Source of the DNA: a virus
DNA: 48,086 bases
Strand: one strand, 5' to 3'
IMG/VR virus record: IMGVR_UViG_3300021131_000010
Coordinates: 1-48,086 of that record
Below, piece by piece: positions 1 through 8,074 of the stretch. The translations under genes were made by a program, and so were the position numbers. Every line of letters begins with the position of its first letter. Position 1 is the stretch's first letter. The notes beneath the pieces are model-generated. The model did no database searches. It worked only from the letters and a program-made list of their open reading frames with translations, and was not told the DNA's origin.

Positions 1-99
1 TGGACAGTATATTGATGTGAGCCATCTGATACTGTAAATCCGATGGGGATTACAAAGCCAGGCGAACCAGTAAAAGTAACATAGACAGATGTATTAGAA
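1..99. repeat. Terminal direct repeat, left copy (assembly overlap)
   Basis: These 99 bases are identical to 47988-48086. Read as the overlap of a circular contig they give a unit genome of about 47,987 bp. The baseplate J frame continues through the join, which supports true circularity or terminal redundancy rather than a chance repeat. A 99-base overlap is also typical of a k-mer assembler artefact, so it should not be taken as the physical end of the packaged DNA. Confidence 0.95.
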
Positions 100-377
100 G
101 CAACACCTTGCTGAACACCATATATTTGACCTAATTGATTCAATAAAAAAGAATTTGCTGTATAAGGTGTAATACTATTGTAAAGATCAACCCTGGCTAA
201 ATCTATAAGGGCTAGAGCACCCACATCAGTAGAACTAATATCTTCTATCAAACTACCTGGTAAATTGGCTGTGTAGCCTGGATTTGTAGAAGCCACCAAA
301 GCAATTAACTCTGATTGCAGAGTTGTTGGTGGAGTAGGTTGTAATCCTGAAGAATTAATGTCTGTTGTAATTGTCAT
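1..377 (-). CDS. Baseplate assembly protein J-like, N-terminal part (continues at 48086)
   Basis: This is the first part of a baseplate J gene cut by the linear ends. Translation starts at the ATG at 377-375, which overlaps the stop of the gp25-like gene as ATGA. It reads to position 1 and resumes in frame in 46955-47987, for 469 residues in total on the circle. The N-terminal part (TDINSSGLQPTPPTTLQSEL, then a segment around NSFLLNQLGQIYGV) resembles the start of P2 gpJ and T4 gp6 family wedge proteins, which link baseplate wedges around the hub. The neighbours, gp25-like upstream and tail protein I downstream, are in the order usual for P2/Mu-type baseplates. Confidence 0.85.
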   Translation of the reverse strand, partial: MTITTDINSSGLQPTPPTTLQSELIALVASTNPGYTANLPGSLIEDISSTDVGALALIDLARVDLYNSITPYTANSFLLNQLGQIYGVQQGVASNTSVYVTFTGSPGFVIPIGFTVSDGSHQYTV

Positions 378-718
378 ACTGCCACCTGTTGTTGGATTTT
401 AGTACCTTGAGTTGTTACGATGTCCACATTATAAGTGGGGGTAGGTGATTGCGCCTTGGTAATAATTAGGCTGGCAAAAAATGGTGAAAACTGCTGCTGA
501 GTTACAGTCACATAGTAATCTGGAAATACTTGCTGAATAACCGATCTTTGCGCTGGAATTCCATAGTTTGCATAAAAAGGGGATTCTCCCAGGCTTAATT
601 TAAGTACCTGAATTAAGGTTGTCGCATAGCCATATTCAAAGTTCCCAGAGGGGTCTTGGTCTATCTCTACCCAGACTAAATTTCCAGCAGAATTTTTTAC
701 TCGCCCATAAGTTCTCAT
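374..718 (-). CDS. Baseplate wedge protein, gp25/gpW-like
   Basis: The protein has 114 residues, the length of T4 gp25 and P2 gpW family wedge proteins. These connect the sheath to the baseplate and start sheath assembly. It lies between the spike and baseplate J genes, where gpW sits in the P2 order V-W-J-I. Its start overlaps the spike stop and its stop overlaps the J start (ATGA), so the baseplate genes are translationally coupled. The central segment YGYATTLIQVLKLSLGESPF and a Q-rich C-terminal half are visible. Assignment rests on size, order and weak similarity, so it is less certain than that of the flanking genes. Confidence 0.7.
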   Translation of the reverse strand: MRTYGRVKNSAGNLVWVEIDQDPSGNFEYGYATTLIQVLKLSLGESPFYANYGIPAQRSVIQQVFPDYYVTVTQQQFSPFFASLIITKAQSPTPTYNVDIVTTQGTKIQQQVAV

Positions 719-1437
719 ATTGGTGCTCCAGTATTTCCAGAACCAGGCTGAACTCCAGAGTGCTCATGAGTGCTGCCAATGTTTTTACCATTATTGGTAA
801 TAGTTCCAGTAGTAGCAATATTGCCATTTACACTCATAGTTCCACCAGTTCCACCGCTAATAGCAAAACCATTAGTGCCTGTAATAAGCCCATTGACAGT
901 CAGATTGCCATTCATTGTAGTATTCCCATTATTGACAATCAGATTGCCACCATTGAGGTTTATTGTAATTCCTGAAGAAGTTAAAGTTAAGGTGCAATCT
1001 TGGTTTTTGGTGGTTATTTCTACCCCAGTTTCACCATACATAAATAGATATTGACCATTTACCGCAAAAAATGAAGTGTTTCCAAAAGGAAAAAACACCA
1101 AAGCAGTAAAGTTGCCAGGATCAGTAATGTCAGGAGTTCCAGTACCTAGTCCAGAAGCCTTCCTAAGACTGACATCCGCAGGTATGCAGTAACCCTTACA
1201 ACCTGGCTGAATTGGGTATCTAATGTATTCTGAGCCAGCTACAGGGCAGGTTACTTCAGGAATGGTAATTCCATCTGGGACATTGACATCAAACTTGACA
1301 GTAACAATAGAACCATTGACCGCAGTCACATAGCAGGGATAAGACTGCCCATAGCCTTGCAGAGCATCATTAATCTTTCTATCAGTAAAAAGATTAATAG
1401 ATTGTGCAAAAGGGATTTTTTGGTCAATATCGGACAT
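715..1437 (-). CDS. Baseplate central spike protein (Gp138-N/gpV-like)
   Basis: This is a 240-residue spike that pierces the outer membrane when the tail contracts. Residues about 15-115 resemble the Gp138 N-terminal OB-fold of spike proteins (QGYGQSYPCYVTAVNGSIV, then YIRYPIQPGCKGYCIPAD). Residues about 140-215 form a repetitive Asn/Gly/Thr-rich beta-helix region. The C-terminus has the typical tip: STHEHSGVQPGSGNTGAPI, with an HxH pair (H224, H226) that binds iron in P2 gpV and phi92 gp138. It overlaps the gp25-like gene by four bases. Confidence 0.9.
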   Translation of the reverse strand: MSDIDQKIPFAQSINLFTDRKINDALQGYGQSYPCYVTAVNGSIVTVKFDVNVPDGITIPEVTCPVAGSEYIRYPIQPGCKGYCIPADVSLRKASGLGTGTPDITDPGNFTALVFFPFGNTSFFAVNGQYLFMYGETGVEITTKNQDCTLTLTSSGITINLNGGNLIVNNGNTTMNGNLTVNGLITGTNGFAISGGTGGTMSVNGNIATTGTITNNGKNIGSTHEHSGVQPGSGNTGAPI

Positions 1438-1439
1438 TT

Positions 1440-2501
1440 TTATTTTAGAGGTTGGTTATAGGCTTGAACAACTGTAACCCAACTATTTGCATCTGGCTGC
1501 CTAAACATTCCTAGATGTCGCACATTTTGGATATAAAAAGTACCTTGGAAATTGACCACTTCTTTAAATTGTGACTGAGAAGAAGGCAAAGTCAAAATAA
1601 GACCTCTTTGAGCAGATTGTTTAGGCATCACTATTTGACCACCGACTTTGAGGTCATATCGCATGACAGTCTTAAAAGTCAATGTATAGGGTGCTATCCA
1701 AGTTGGTTGCCCAATTAAATCTGTAAAAGCAATATTTATAGGTTCGGTGGTCGGTGGTGTTGTGTAATCATAAACATTGATAATATTGTCAATGTAAGAA
1801 ATCTGAATACCAGGATAGTTAGTTCCACCAACAATGCTGCGACTCTTATCATTCAAATACTTTGAAAACTCTGTCAGAGTAAAGTTTTGTTGATAAAGAG
1901 GTTCTGGAGCAACTAAATCTTTGCTGATATTGACATTAACCGCAGAAGCATTTGGAAATACATTTTTTAAAGTAGTTTCAATTGCTGGTGCTAAAGGTGC
2001 ATTATTCGCACAAGTGAAACTAAAGTTAAATGGATTTTCTTTGCTTCCAGCAGGTAAAACCATAATTAAATCAAGAGTTTGAGATGTACCCTGCCAATTA
2101 CCAAAGGCTTGTTGAATTCTTGAATTAATCAAAACTCCATACTGATCTGGATTAGCTAAAGGAAGCCCTTTTGCCATACCACCAGATATTTTGATATTGC
2201 AATATTTTTTACCATCTGCGCTAGGATTGAAGTTGGCAGCCTGGGCTAATAATGGAAGTCCAACTCCATAAACCCTTAAAGATGCACCACCTAAAGGTGA
2301 GTTATATACCGAAATAGGTAAATCCCATTCGACATTTAAAGCACCTGCAATAGTGCTTTTTGCACCAGTAAATGCTCCGAAAATACTTCCATTAGTTCCA
2401 TAGCTAGTAAAAGTACCATTAAAAATGGGCTTTCCATCCGAGCCATTAATTACTTTTGGTTTTCCATCCTGATCGGTAATGGTAATTTCATACCTTCTCA
2501 T
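1440..2501 (-). CDS. Baseplate hub protein, gpD/gp27-like (putative)
   Basis: This 353-residue protein is encoded just upstream of the spike, where the hub gene (P2 gpD, T4 gp27) usually lies. Hub proteins form the ring that joins the tail tube to the spike. The N-terminal sequence RRYEITITDQDGKPKVINGS begins a beta-rich domain, and the central part (PLYQQNFTLTEFSKYLNDKS, then YPGIQISYIDNIINVYD) is like hub proteins of Burkholderia-type myoviruses. It overlaps the plug gene by one base. The functional call comes mainly from position and general similarity. Confidence 0.65.
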   Translation of the reverse strand: MRRYEITITDQDGKPKVINGSDGKPIFNGTFTSYGTNGSIFGAFTGAKSTIAGALNVEWDLPISVYNSPLGGASLRVYGVGLPLLAQAANFNPSADGKKYCNIKISGGMAKGLPLANPDQYGVLINSRIQQAFGNWQGTSQTLDLIMVLPAGSKENPFNFSFTCANNAPLAPAIETTLKNVFPNASAVNVNISKDLVAPEPLYQQNFTLTEFSKYLNDKSRSIVGGTNYPGIQISYIDNIINVYDYTTPPTTEPINIAFTDLIGQPTWIAPYTLTFKTVMRYDLKVGGQIVMPKQSAQRGLILTLPSSQSQFKEVVNFQGTFYIQNVRHLGMFRQPDANSWVTVVQAYNQPLK

Positions 2502-2905
2502 TAGATAACCTCAAATTGATTGTTGACAGTTCTGTAAACCAATTGAGTATTAAAGTAGCCAGCAGTCAATGAAATGTTGTAGCCCAAAGGAGAACCAATT
2601 AAAGGCAATGCTACTACTAGAATATTGTTTAAGTCATAGATATTGACATAATATCTTTGGCTGTAAATATTCCAATTGACAATCACATTGTAAACAACCT
2701 GATCGAAGGTAGCCTGAAATTGAAAATTGGAGTTATTGCTAGGTGTAAATTGAATAATATTTGCAGCATTAGCAGCAAGATTTTGACTGACACTATAAGA
2801 AGAAGCTGCACCCTGGGTGTTTACTAATCCACCATATAAGGGGGTTGTAATGGAGTTATTGTTACCAATTACACTATTGACACCTGACCATAGACTATTT
2901 GACAT
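2501..2905 (-). CDS. Baseplate plug protein (cyanophage Pam3 plug/DUF6983-like)
   Basis: The protein has 134 residues. The C-terminal half follows the plug-domain pattern: an aromatic strand (VIVNWNIYSQRYYVNIYD), a middle PLIGSP, and the ending QLVYRTVNNQFEVI. This family is known from the Pam3 baseplate, where the plug closes the central channel beside the hub. The gene is tightly packed between the hub and a Dit-like gene, which fits that role. The first 60 residues are Ser/Asn-rich and less conserved in appearance. Confidence 0.7.
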   Translation of the reverse strand: MSNSLWSGVNSVIGNNNSITTPLYGGLVNTQGAASSYSVSQNLAANAANIIQFTPSNNSNFQFQATFDQVVYNVIVNWNIYSQRYYVNIYDLNNILVVALPLIGSPLGYNISLTAGYFNTQLVYRTVNNQFEVI

Positions 2906-2906
2906 A

Positions 2907-3515
2907 TTAACTCGCTATCGGTGTACCAGATTGGAAAGAGGACATTAATGCGCCTAATGTATTTTGAGGTGCTTGTGATACCAAAGGTTGTACAAAATCG
3001 AACTGCCAAGCATTTTGTGGCTGCTGACTGTCTGGTCTTGATACATCGGTTAAATTGGTCAATATGCAATTCAAATAAATATAGGAAGGGGTAGCTACAA
3101 TAAAAGTACCGCCTTGCTGAATATGGGCTTGTAAAGCAGCTTGCAAGGCAGTAAAAGTAATCATCTTTGATACATACCCACCATTCATATTGGCAGGGCA
3201 ATTCATTAGCAAAGAAATCTTTAATGGCTTGGCAATAACCGCATTAGCAGCATAAGATTGATTTGCAAAAGGATAAGCTGCAATGTCGTAATCTATTAAA
3301 GTAGCACCAGGCAAAGGTCTAAAATGACCAAAAAAATTGTTTAAATCTAAAGGATTTTTACCATTCAAAAGTGAAAAGCCAAAATTGGCTGCTTCAGTAA
3401 TGGCAATAATTGGTAGTAAGCTGCCAGGTACAAAAGTAGCAAGTCCCTTCGACAAAATAATTGGCGATATTTCATAGGCTAATTGATATATTGATTTTTC
3501 AATACTGGTTGCCAT
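2907..3515 (-). CDS. Dit-like/baseplate hub-associated tail protein
   Basis: This 202-residue protein lies between the tape measure and plug genes. The pattern of a hydrophobic N-terminal stretch (IIAITEAANFGFSLLNG), a central domain (KPLKISLLMNCPANMNGGY) and a C-terminal FDFVQPLVSQ matches Dit-like phage tail proteins near contractile-tail baseplates. These form a ring where the tube meets the baseplate. The start overlaps the tape measure stop by one base. Family membership is recalled from sequence pattern and synteny. Confidence 0.55.
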   Translation of the reverse strand: MATSIEKSIYQLAYEISPIILSKGLATFVPGSLLPIIAITEAANFGFSLLNGKNPLDLNNFFGHFRPLPGATLIDYDIAAYPFANQSYAANAVIAKPLKISLLMNCPANMNGGYVSKMITFTALQAALQAHIQQGGTFIVATPSYIYLNCILTNLTDVSRPDSQQPQNAWQFDFVQPLVSQAPQNTLGALMSSFQSGTPIAS

Positions 3516-5278
3516 TATTTAAGTCCTATTCCTGTGTAATAACCACCAGCATTTAGCATATTAATGTTGGTATCTTGACCTGGTATTTTAGTGGTCTGGA
3601 TGCTTAATGCAATTGGGGTTGGATTCCAATTAATAGAACCTAGAGAGTTTGTAAAGCTAGATGTCGCACTTTCAGTTTGCGGAACTCCAGAACCCTTGCT
3701 ATTAGTAGATTCGCTTTCTAGCTTTCTTTTCATTTCAATATGACCTGGGTCTTTAGAACCTAAAGGTCTATATAAACCATATTGAGCCAAATATTCATCA
3801 GAGTATTGACCTGGATTTTTAATATCAACTGCTTGTCCAGTAAGGTGTTTGCTATTTTCCATAGCAACTGGATTACCCTGACCATTTGGTTTTGTGTAAT
3901 ATTTACCATCAGCAGGATTTAAAATTCCATGTTCTTTAGCCCAATTTTCATCTCTTTTGCCACTAATAACAGGCAATCCAGCAGCTTGAACTGCTTTAGC
4001 TAAATCAGGGTTAACCCCACTTAAATTATTCCACCAAGCCTTTGCGCCTTCTATCATACCTGCTCTAGAAGGATTAAATTCTGCTTTTCCTTCTGGCATA
4101 CCTTTTTGCAAAATTCCAAGGTTTCCAGGATTCAAAGGGTTTTTAACTATATTTGCTAACCAAATAATCCCATCAGCCAAGTCAAGGGCTGCTTCACCAA
4201 TCTTGCCAACATTCATTAAAAAATTATCAACATCAGTTTTGAATTCTGGAGTTTCTAAATATTTGGCAAATTCTTCTAATTTTGTACCTAGAGTTGCAAT
4301 CCAATCTTTTAATTTTGGACTTTCAAGAAAGGCTTTTACAGCATTAGAGAATGAATCCGACAACTGATCTAAAGGAGTTACCAGCTTTTCTAAACCAGTA
4401 ATAAAGGTATTTTCTATCTTTGTTTTTGATCTAGTAAGCTGTACATCCAAATCCTGCCATCTTTTTAATAAAGCATCGGTAAGAGCAAGAGTTTTAGTGT
4501 CTGAAGCATACTTTTTCTCAAGATCATCTAACTCGCCTTTTCGCAAAGATGCCATTCTTCGAGCAGTTTCAACATCAATACCTAAAGCAGACAAACCGCT
4601 TACATCTAATCTTTGTTGCGCTGTGGCTGCTGAACCGCCTTTATAGACCTCTCCAGCCCTTCTAAGAAGCTGCGGAAGGAGTTGGGCTGCGCTTTGATTT
4701 GCATTGACCTGCGCTGCTCCAAAAGCATATTGTTTTGTAATGTCAGTTTGTGCTCCAGCAATGCTGCCTAATACTGAGTTGACATCTGTAACTCTTTGAA
4801 AATTGACTTGTGCAGCTTTAAGTTCACCTGCGGAAACTCCAAGTCCTTGCGCTTGCTTTCTGGTATCGCTGGCAGAACCAGCTAATGCACCTATACCAAA
4901 TAAACCACCAGCACTTCCTAAAAGACCAGCACCAAGACCAATGCTTCCCCACTTTAATAAATTAAAGGTGGTAGATGCTATATTTTTGCTAATAGAAGAA
5001 GCAGTTTTTCCAATATTTTGAAAATTCTTTTCAGTCTTATTAACTACTTGATCTGTATTTTGTAGAGTTTTGTAATTCTTGTCTAATCGACTAGCGATAG
5101 TGTCGAGTGCGTGTTGCACCCGATTAAAATTGGTTTGCAAAGAATTTACTTCTTTGTTAATTTTTCCCCATTGATTAGGCATTTTGCCCAGGGATTGCTG
5201 ATACTTTTCAAAGAGTTTCGCAAACTCCTTGAATTTATCATCATTAATATCAATGTCAATTACACTTTTAGTAGCCAT
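3515..5278 (-). CDS. Tail tape measure protein with C-terminal M15-type peptidase domain
   Basis: The 587-residue tape measure sets tail length and is ejected on infection; at about 0.15 nm per residue it predicts a tail near 85-90 nm. Residues 1-105 are helical and coiled-coil. Residues about 105-140 are a hydrophobic, Gly/Ala-rich segment that could enter the membrane. Residues about 435-520 look like a zinc D,D-peptidase of the M15 (VanY/DacB) type: ISGKRDENW, then KHLTGQAVDI with H478 and D485, then DPGHIEM with H513. These fit the three metal ligands. The domain would cut peptidoglycan cross-links during DNA entry. Its start overlaps the end of the frameshifted chaperone by 11 bases. Confidence 0.9.
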   Translation of the reverse strand: MATKSVIDIDINDDKFKEFAKLFEKYQQSLGKMPNQWGKINKEVNSLQTNFNRVQHALDTIASRLDKNYKTLQNTDQVVNKTEKNFQNIGKTASSISKNIASTTFNLLKWGSIGLGAGLLGSAGGLFGIGALAGSASDTRKQAQGLGVSAGELKAAQVNFQRVTDVNSVLGSIAGAQTDITKQYAFGAAQVNANQSAAQLLPQLLRRAGEVYKGGSAATAQQRLDVSGLSALGIDVETARRMASLRKGELDDLEKKYASDTKTLALTDALLKRWQDLDVQLTRSKTKIENTFITGLEKLVTPLDQLSDSFSNAVKAFLESPKLKDWIATLGTKLEEFAKYLETPEFKTDVDNFLMNVGKIGEAALDLADGIIWLANIVKNPLNPGNLGILQKGMPEGKAEFNPSRAGMIEGAKAWWNNLSGVNPDLAKAVQAAGLPVISGKRDENWAKEHGILNPADGKYYTKPNGQGNPVAMENSKHLTGQAVDIKNPGQYSDEYLAQYGLYRPLGSKDPGHIEMKRKLESESTNSKGSGVPQTESATSSFTNSLGSINWNPTPIALSIQTTKIPGQDTNINMLNAGGYYTGIGLK

Positions 5279-5965
5279 TGTTTCTTTCTAGTGCTCTCAA
5301 AATATGTCTTTGGCGAAACTCATGTGCGCTTGACTTATATTCTATATCTATATCCTCAAAAAACTTGGAAAATCCCTCACCAGCTACATAATCTAAACAG
5401 GCAGAGACGAAGTGGTCTCCATCTCTCCAGAACTCTCGACCTCTGTCGATGTCATCAAGGAATTCATGAACTCCATAGAATTTAATGATGTTGTTTGCGA
5501 ACCCCATAAGCCATTGACTGTGTCCATGATTCCCTCTATCTGCGCCTTCTTGTTTATCATAGACACACAGGTAAAAAAAATGAGTTCGCCTTCGATTTCT
5601 GCAATTGTCTCGCTATCAATAGTTCCCTTCTCAATAGCGGTATATAAAGGAATACTTTTCCAACCTTTTGGGGATGGCATTAATACATTTGAAAGTCTAA
5701 CTATTTCATTCACTAATCCAGCCCTGACCCCAGAAACTCCATTCCAAACACCCATATCTTCTGCTACTTGTTTAAGCATGAGATAGGCTATTCGTGATCC
5801 GCAAATCGCCCCAAGCCCTTGAGAAAAAATGTTTGCAAAAGTCTTGGAAATTACCAAGAAATATTGCTCAAAAATTTCTCTTGAGATTGGGGTGCTGTGA
5901 ACATATAGCTGTCCTTTTTCCGAATCAATCGGAATTACTAAGTTCAAGGCTCGATTAATTTTCAT
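5268..5965 (-). CDS. Tail assembly chaperone, -1 frameshift fusion (232 aa)
   Basis: This is the long product of a programmed -1 frameshift, like lambda gpGT or P2 E+E'. Ribosomes read the upstream chaperone frame for 131 residues to the T-run at 5580-5573, slip back one base, and read 101 more residues to the stop at 5268. The downstream frame is open from the slip site (reading YLCVYDKQEGADRG...) to its end, well upstream of its first ATG at 5507, which argues against independent translation. Such fusions bind the tape measure and recruit tube protein. The tape measure gene follows immediately, as expected. Confidence 0.8.
5393..5965 (-). CDS. Tail assembly chaperone, unshifted product
   Basis: This 190-residue product, made without frameshifting, lies between the tail tube and tape measure genes, the standard place for tail chaperones. 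The N-terminal half starts KINRALNLVIPIDSEKGQLY, a pattern seen in myovirus chaperones. The C-terminal 59 residues after the slip site are Ser/Thr/Met-rich and overlap the alternative frame. The tube stop is six bases upstream of this start. Confidence 0.75.
   Translation of the reverse strand: MKINRALNLVIPIDSEKGQLYVHSTPISREIFEQYFLVISKTFANIFSQGLGAICGSRIAYLMLKQVAEDMGVWNGVSGVRAGLVNEIVRLSNVLMPSPKGWKSIPLYTAIEKGTIDSETIAEIEGELIFFTCVSMINKKAQIEGIMDTVNGLWGSQTTSLNSMEFMNSLMTSTEVESSGEMETTSSLPV
5573..5580 (-). promoter_or_regulatory. Slippery T8 site for -1 ribosomal frameshifting
   Basis: The coding strand has eight consecutive T residues, read in the zero frame as ATT TTT TTT ACC. It contains the heptamer T TTT TTT, which allows both the P-site and A-site tRNA-Phe to re-pair after a one-base backward slip. 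The -1 frame is open for 101 codons from here. I did not identify a stimulatory pseudoknot. Confidence 0.75.
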
Positions 5966-5970
5966 CTAGT

Positions 5971-6411
5971 TTAGAGACTCCATAGTGCTGAGTTAACTTG
6001 ATAGACACCAGTTAATGTAACTACAAAACCTGGCACATTACCATCAAAAGTAACATCACGAACACCTTTGAGAACACAGTTACCGATTTGATAATCCGAC
6101 AAAGTTGCCGAATCAGCAATAACCGATATATCGCCTACATTCACATTGGTTTCAATTTGAACTTTATAAGCATCAGCTAGTGATTGGCTCTTAAGCAAAT
6201 TGATAGTTACAGTTGCCATTTGATAGGGTTCTGGGGAAGTAACACCACCAGTTAAGGTTGGGATGAGCATACCTGCATCGCCTTCAAAAGCGATGCTGAT
6301 AGCTTCCCTAGCCAAATATGGTGCGGTCACATTGAGTGTTGCATTGGTCGCATAGACTACCGAACCTCTTAGTCTATTTAATGTACCTTGTTGAATTAAT
6401 GGGGCTGCCAT
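5971..6411 (-). CDS. Tail tube protein
   Basis: This 146-residue protein is directly downstream of the sheath gene and upstream of the chaperones, the conserved tube position. The sequence is rich in beta-strand residues with no long helices. It has features typical of myoviral tubes: an N-terminal LRGSVVYATNATLNVTAPYL, a central EPYQMATVTINLLKSQSLAD, and a C-terminal VPGFVVTLTGVYQVN. It would form the rigid inner tube driven through the envelope. Confidence 0.8.
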   Translation of the reverse strand: MAAPLIQQGTLNRLRGSVVYATNATLNVTAPYLAREAISIAFEGDAGMLIPTLTGGVTSPEPYQMATVTINLLKSQSLADAYKVQIETNVNVGDISVIADSATLSDYQIGNCVLKGVRDVTFDGNVPGFVVTLTGVYQVNSALWSL

Positions 6412-6422
6412 GATTTATTCCT

Positions 6423-7727
6423 TTATACCAAAGCGAAACTAGATACATTCACATTAAATATGATCTGTATGAAGCCTCTTGCTGGTGTGTAAGTTACAGA
6501 AAGACCTGCATATTTACCAATTGCATAGTCGCTTGGATTGTCAGTTACATAAGTTGTGAATGGAACTGCTTGTACAGTCACAGGTGCTAAAACCAGACCA
6601 TAAGCAATACCAGAATTCATCACACCTTGTGACACTTTTTGTAATCGGTTAATACCAGCTTGGTTGTAATACAAAGGATTAATTGGGTTGTTAGAACCAT
6701 TAATAATTGCATTGGAAATAAACAAGTTAATGTTGATTTGAACCCAATCTACTGAGTACCAATAAGTGTAGTCATTGCCATCAGAAGTTACACCCCAGAG
6801 AACTAAAGTCTTGCTAATGCCACCTTCAGCACCAGTTCCAACATAGTTCACATTGGCAGTTTTTAATGCTTGTTGTTGTGCATTAGTACCAGTAAATGCA
6901 GTAACACCATTAATGTATTGGAAAGCCATTGGTGCTACTTTATTAGTGTCGCTTGGGTTATAGTCCAGCGCATTGTATAACATTGCAGCAGCAGTAAATT
7001 CAGTTACAGGAGCACTTGCATCTTGCAACATAGAAACTACTGATTTTACATTGGTATATTTACCATAAGAAGCAATGGTTTCTGTAGCCCAGAAATACAC
7101 TTGTGAAGTAGTCGATTCATAATTTTTAGCTAAAGTAAGCATTGAAGAATCGGCTGACATTGCAGAAGATAGCAAGTAAGCATAGTACTTCAATGGATTA
7201 GCAGTTAAATATGCGGTTAAATCAGTTACACCTTGTGCGCCTGTACCGATGCCTAATTCAAGAACATAGATACCATTTGCATTACCTTGAGCAAAATAAG
7301 TGGTTGCCATAGCAACTACTTCTTGCACATCTTCAAGAGTGAAAACTGCTGAAGTTGTAGTAGCAACACCAGGATTGGTAGCTAGAGCATAAGTAAAGGT
7401 TGTAGTACCAGTAGCAGTAACAGACCAAGTGCCATTGTAGGCAGTTGGAGTAATACCAGCCACAATACCTAAAATGGTATCACCAGCAGGGATTCCATGA
7501 GGAGTTGCAGTAGTTACAGTTACTACACCTGTAGACCAAGTTGCAGAAGAAATAGTTACAGAACCCTTTAGGATGGATGTTAAATCCGCTAATTGGGTCA
7601 GTAAGTATGAAGAATTTGTAGCTAATGTAGTCGCACCCTGGCTAATCAGAGCACCAGTTCTTTGCAGAGTATTTGGTGCTGGAGCAAGGGTTTGAGTTAC
7701 ATTAACTGTAACAATTTGAGTTGTCAT
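6423..7727 (-). CDS. Contractile tail sheath protein (DUF3383-like)
   Basis: This 434-residue sheath protein would surround the tube and contract on infection. The N-terminus (TTQIVTVNVT, then ISQGATTLATNSSYLLTQLA) and the C-terminal half (TYWYSVDWVQININLFISNA, then AIGKYAGLSVTYTPARGF) match the DUF3383 sheath family. Residues about 57-130 look like an inserted beta-sandwich (VTTATPHGIPAGD, then ITPTAYNGTWSVT). It resembles a segment of the baseplate J protein and probably decorates the sheath surface. The tube gene follows after 11 bases. Confidence 0.85.
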   Translation of the reverse strand: MTTQIVTVNVTQTLAPAPNTLQRTGALISQGATTLATNSSYLLTQLADLTSILKGSVTISSATWSTGVVTVTTATPHGIPAGDTILGIVAGITPTAYNGTWSVTATGTTTFTYALATNPGVATTTSAVFTLEDVQEVVAMATTYFAQGNANGIYVLELGIGTGAQGVTDLTAYLTANPLKYYAYLLSSAMSADSSMLTLAKNYESTTSQVYFWATETIASYGKYTNVKSVVSMLQDASAPVTEFTAAAMLYNALDYNPSDTNKVAPMAFQYINGVTAFTGTNAQQQALKTANVNYVGTGAEGGISKTLVLWGVTSDGNDYTYWYSVDWVQININLFISNAIINGSNNPINPLYYNQAGINRLQKVSQGVMNSGIAYGLVLAPVTVQAVPFTTYVTDNPSDYAIGKYAGLSVTYTPARGFIQIIFNVNVSSFALV

Positions 7728-7740
7728 AATAGACCCCTAA

Positions 7741-8055
7741 TTAATTAAAGCTGACAGAAACAACCATTCCAGTACCAGGAACAACAACAATACCAGTAGC
7801 ACATGGGAAGTCGATAGTATAACTACCGATAACATCAGGAATTACTGCAACTAAATTGGCTGCACCAGTACCAGAAGTTGTAGCATGGTCATAGATTGCG
7901 CCATTTGTAGAGCCAGCAGTAGTGACATTGACTTTAACAATGCGACCTTTGGTGGACTTAACTGCTGTAGTAGCAGAAATGTTTAGGAAAGAATTGATAC
8001 CTTGAGCAGTAATAGCTGCGCCATTAACAACTGCTGGATTTGAAGTAATTGCCAT
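7741..8055 (-). CDS. Small putative virion protein, unknown
   Basis: This 104-residue protein is rich in Val, Ala, Thr and Gly with a likely all-beta fold. It includes NVTTAGSTNGAIYDHATTSG and a C-terminal VVVPGTGMVVSVSFN. It lies just upstream of the sheath in the structural operon. It is loosely like the 109-residue protein at 38768-39097, mainly in composition. A decoration or tail-surface protein is plausible. Confidence 0.6.
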   Translation of the reverse strand: MAITSNPAVVNGAAITAQGINSFLNISATTAVKSTKGRIVKVNVTTAGSTNGAIYDHATTSGTGAANLVAVIPDVIGSYTIDFPCATGIVVVPGTGMVVSVSFN

Positions 8056-8074
8056 TTGAAACTCCTTTTTACAC

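Noticed and set aside
619-1054. Rightward frames opposite the gp25-like and spike genes
   Set aside because: They mirror low-complexity coding sequence on the other strand and lack start signals.
2869-3201. Leftward 110-codon frame inside the Dit-like gene
   Set aside because: It is an alternative-frame shadow rich in Cys, Tyr and Phe without a ribosome site, in a region fully explained by the Dit-like gene.
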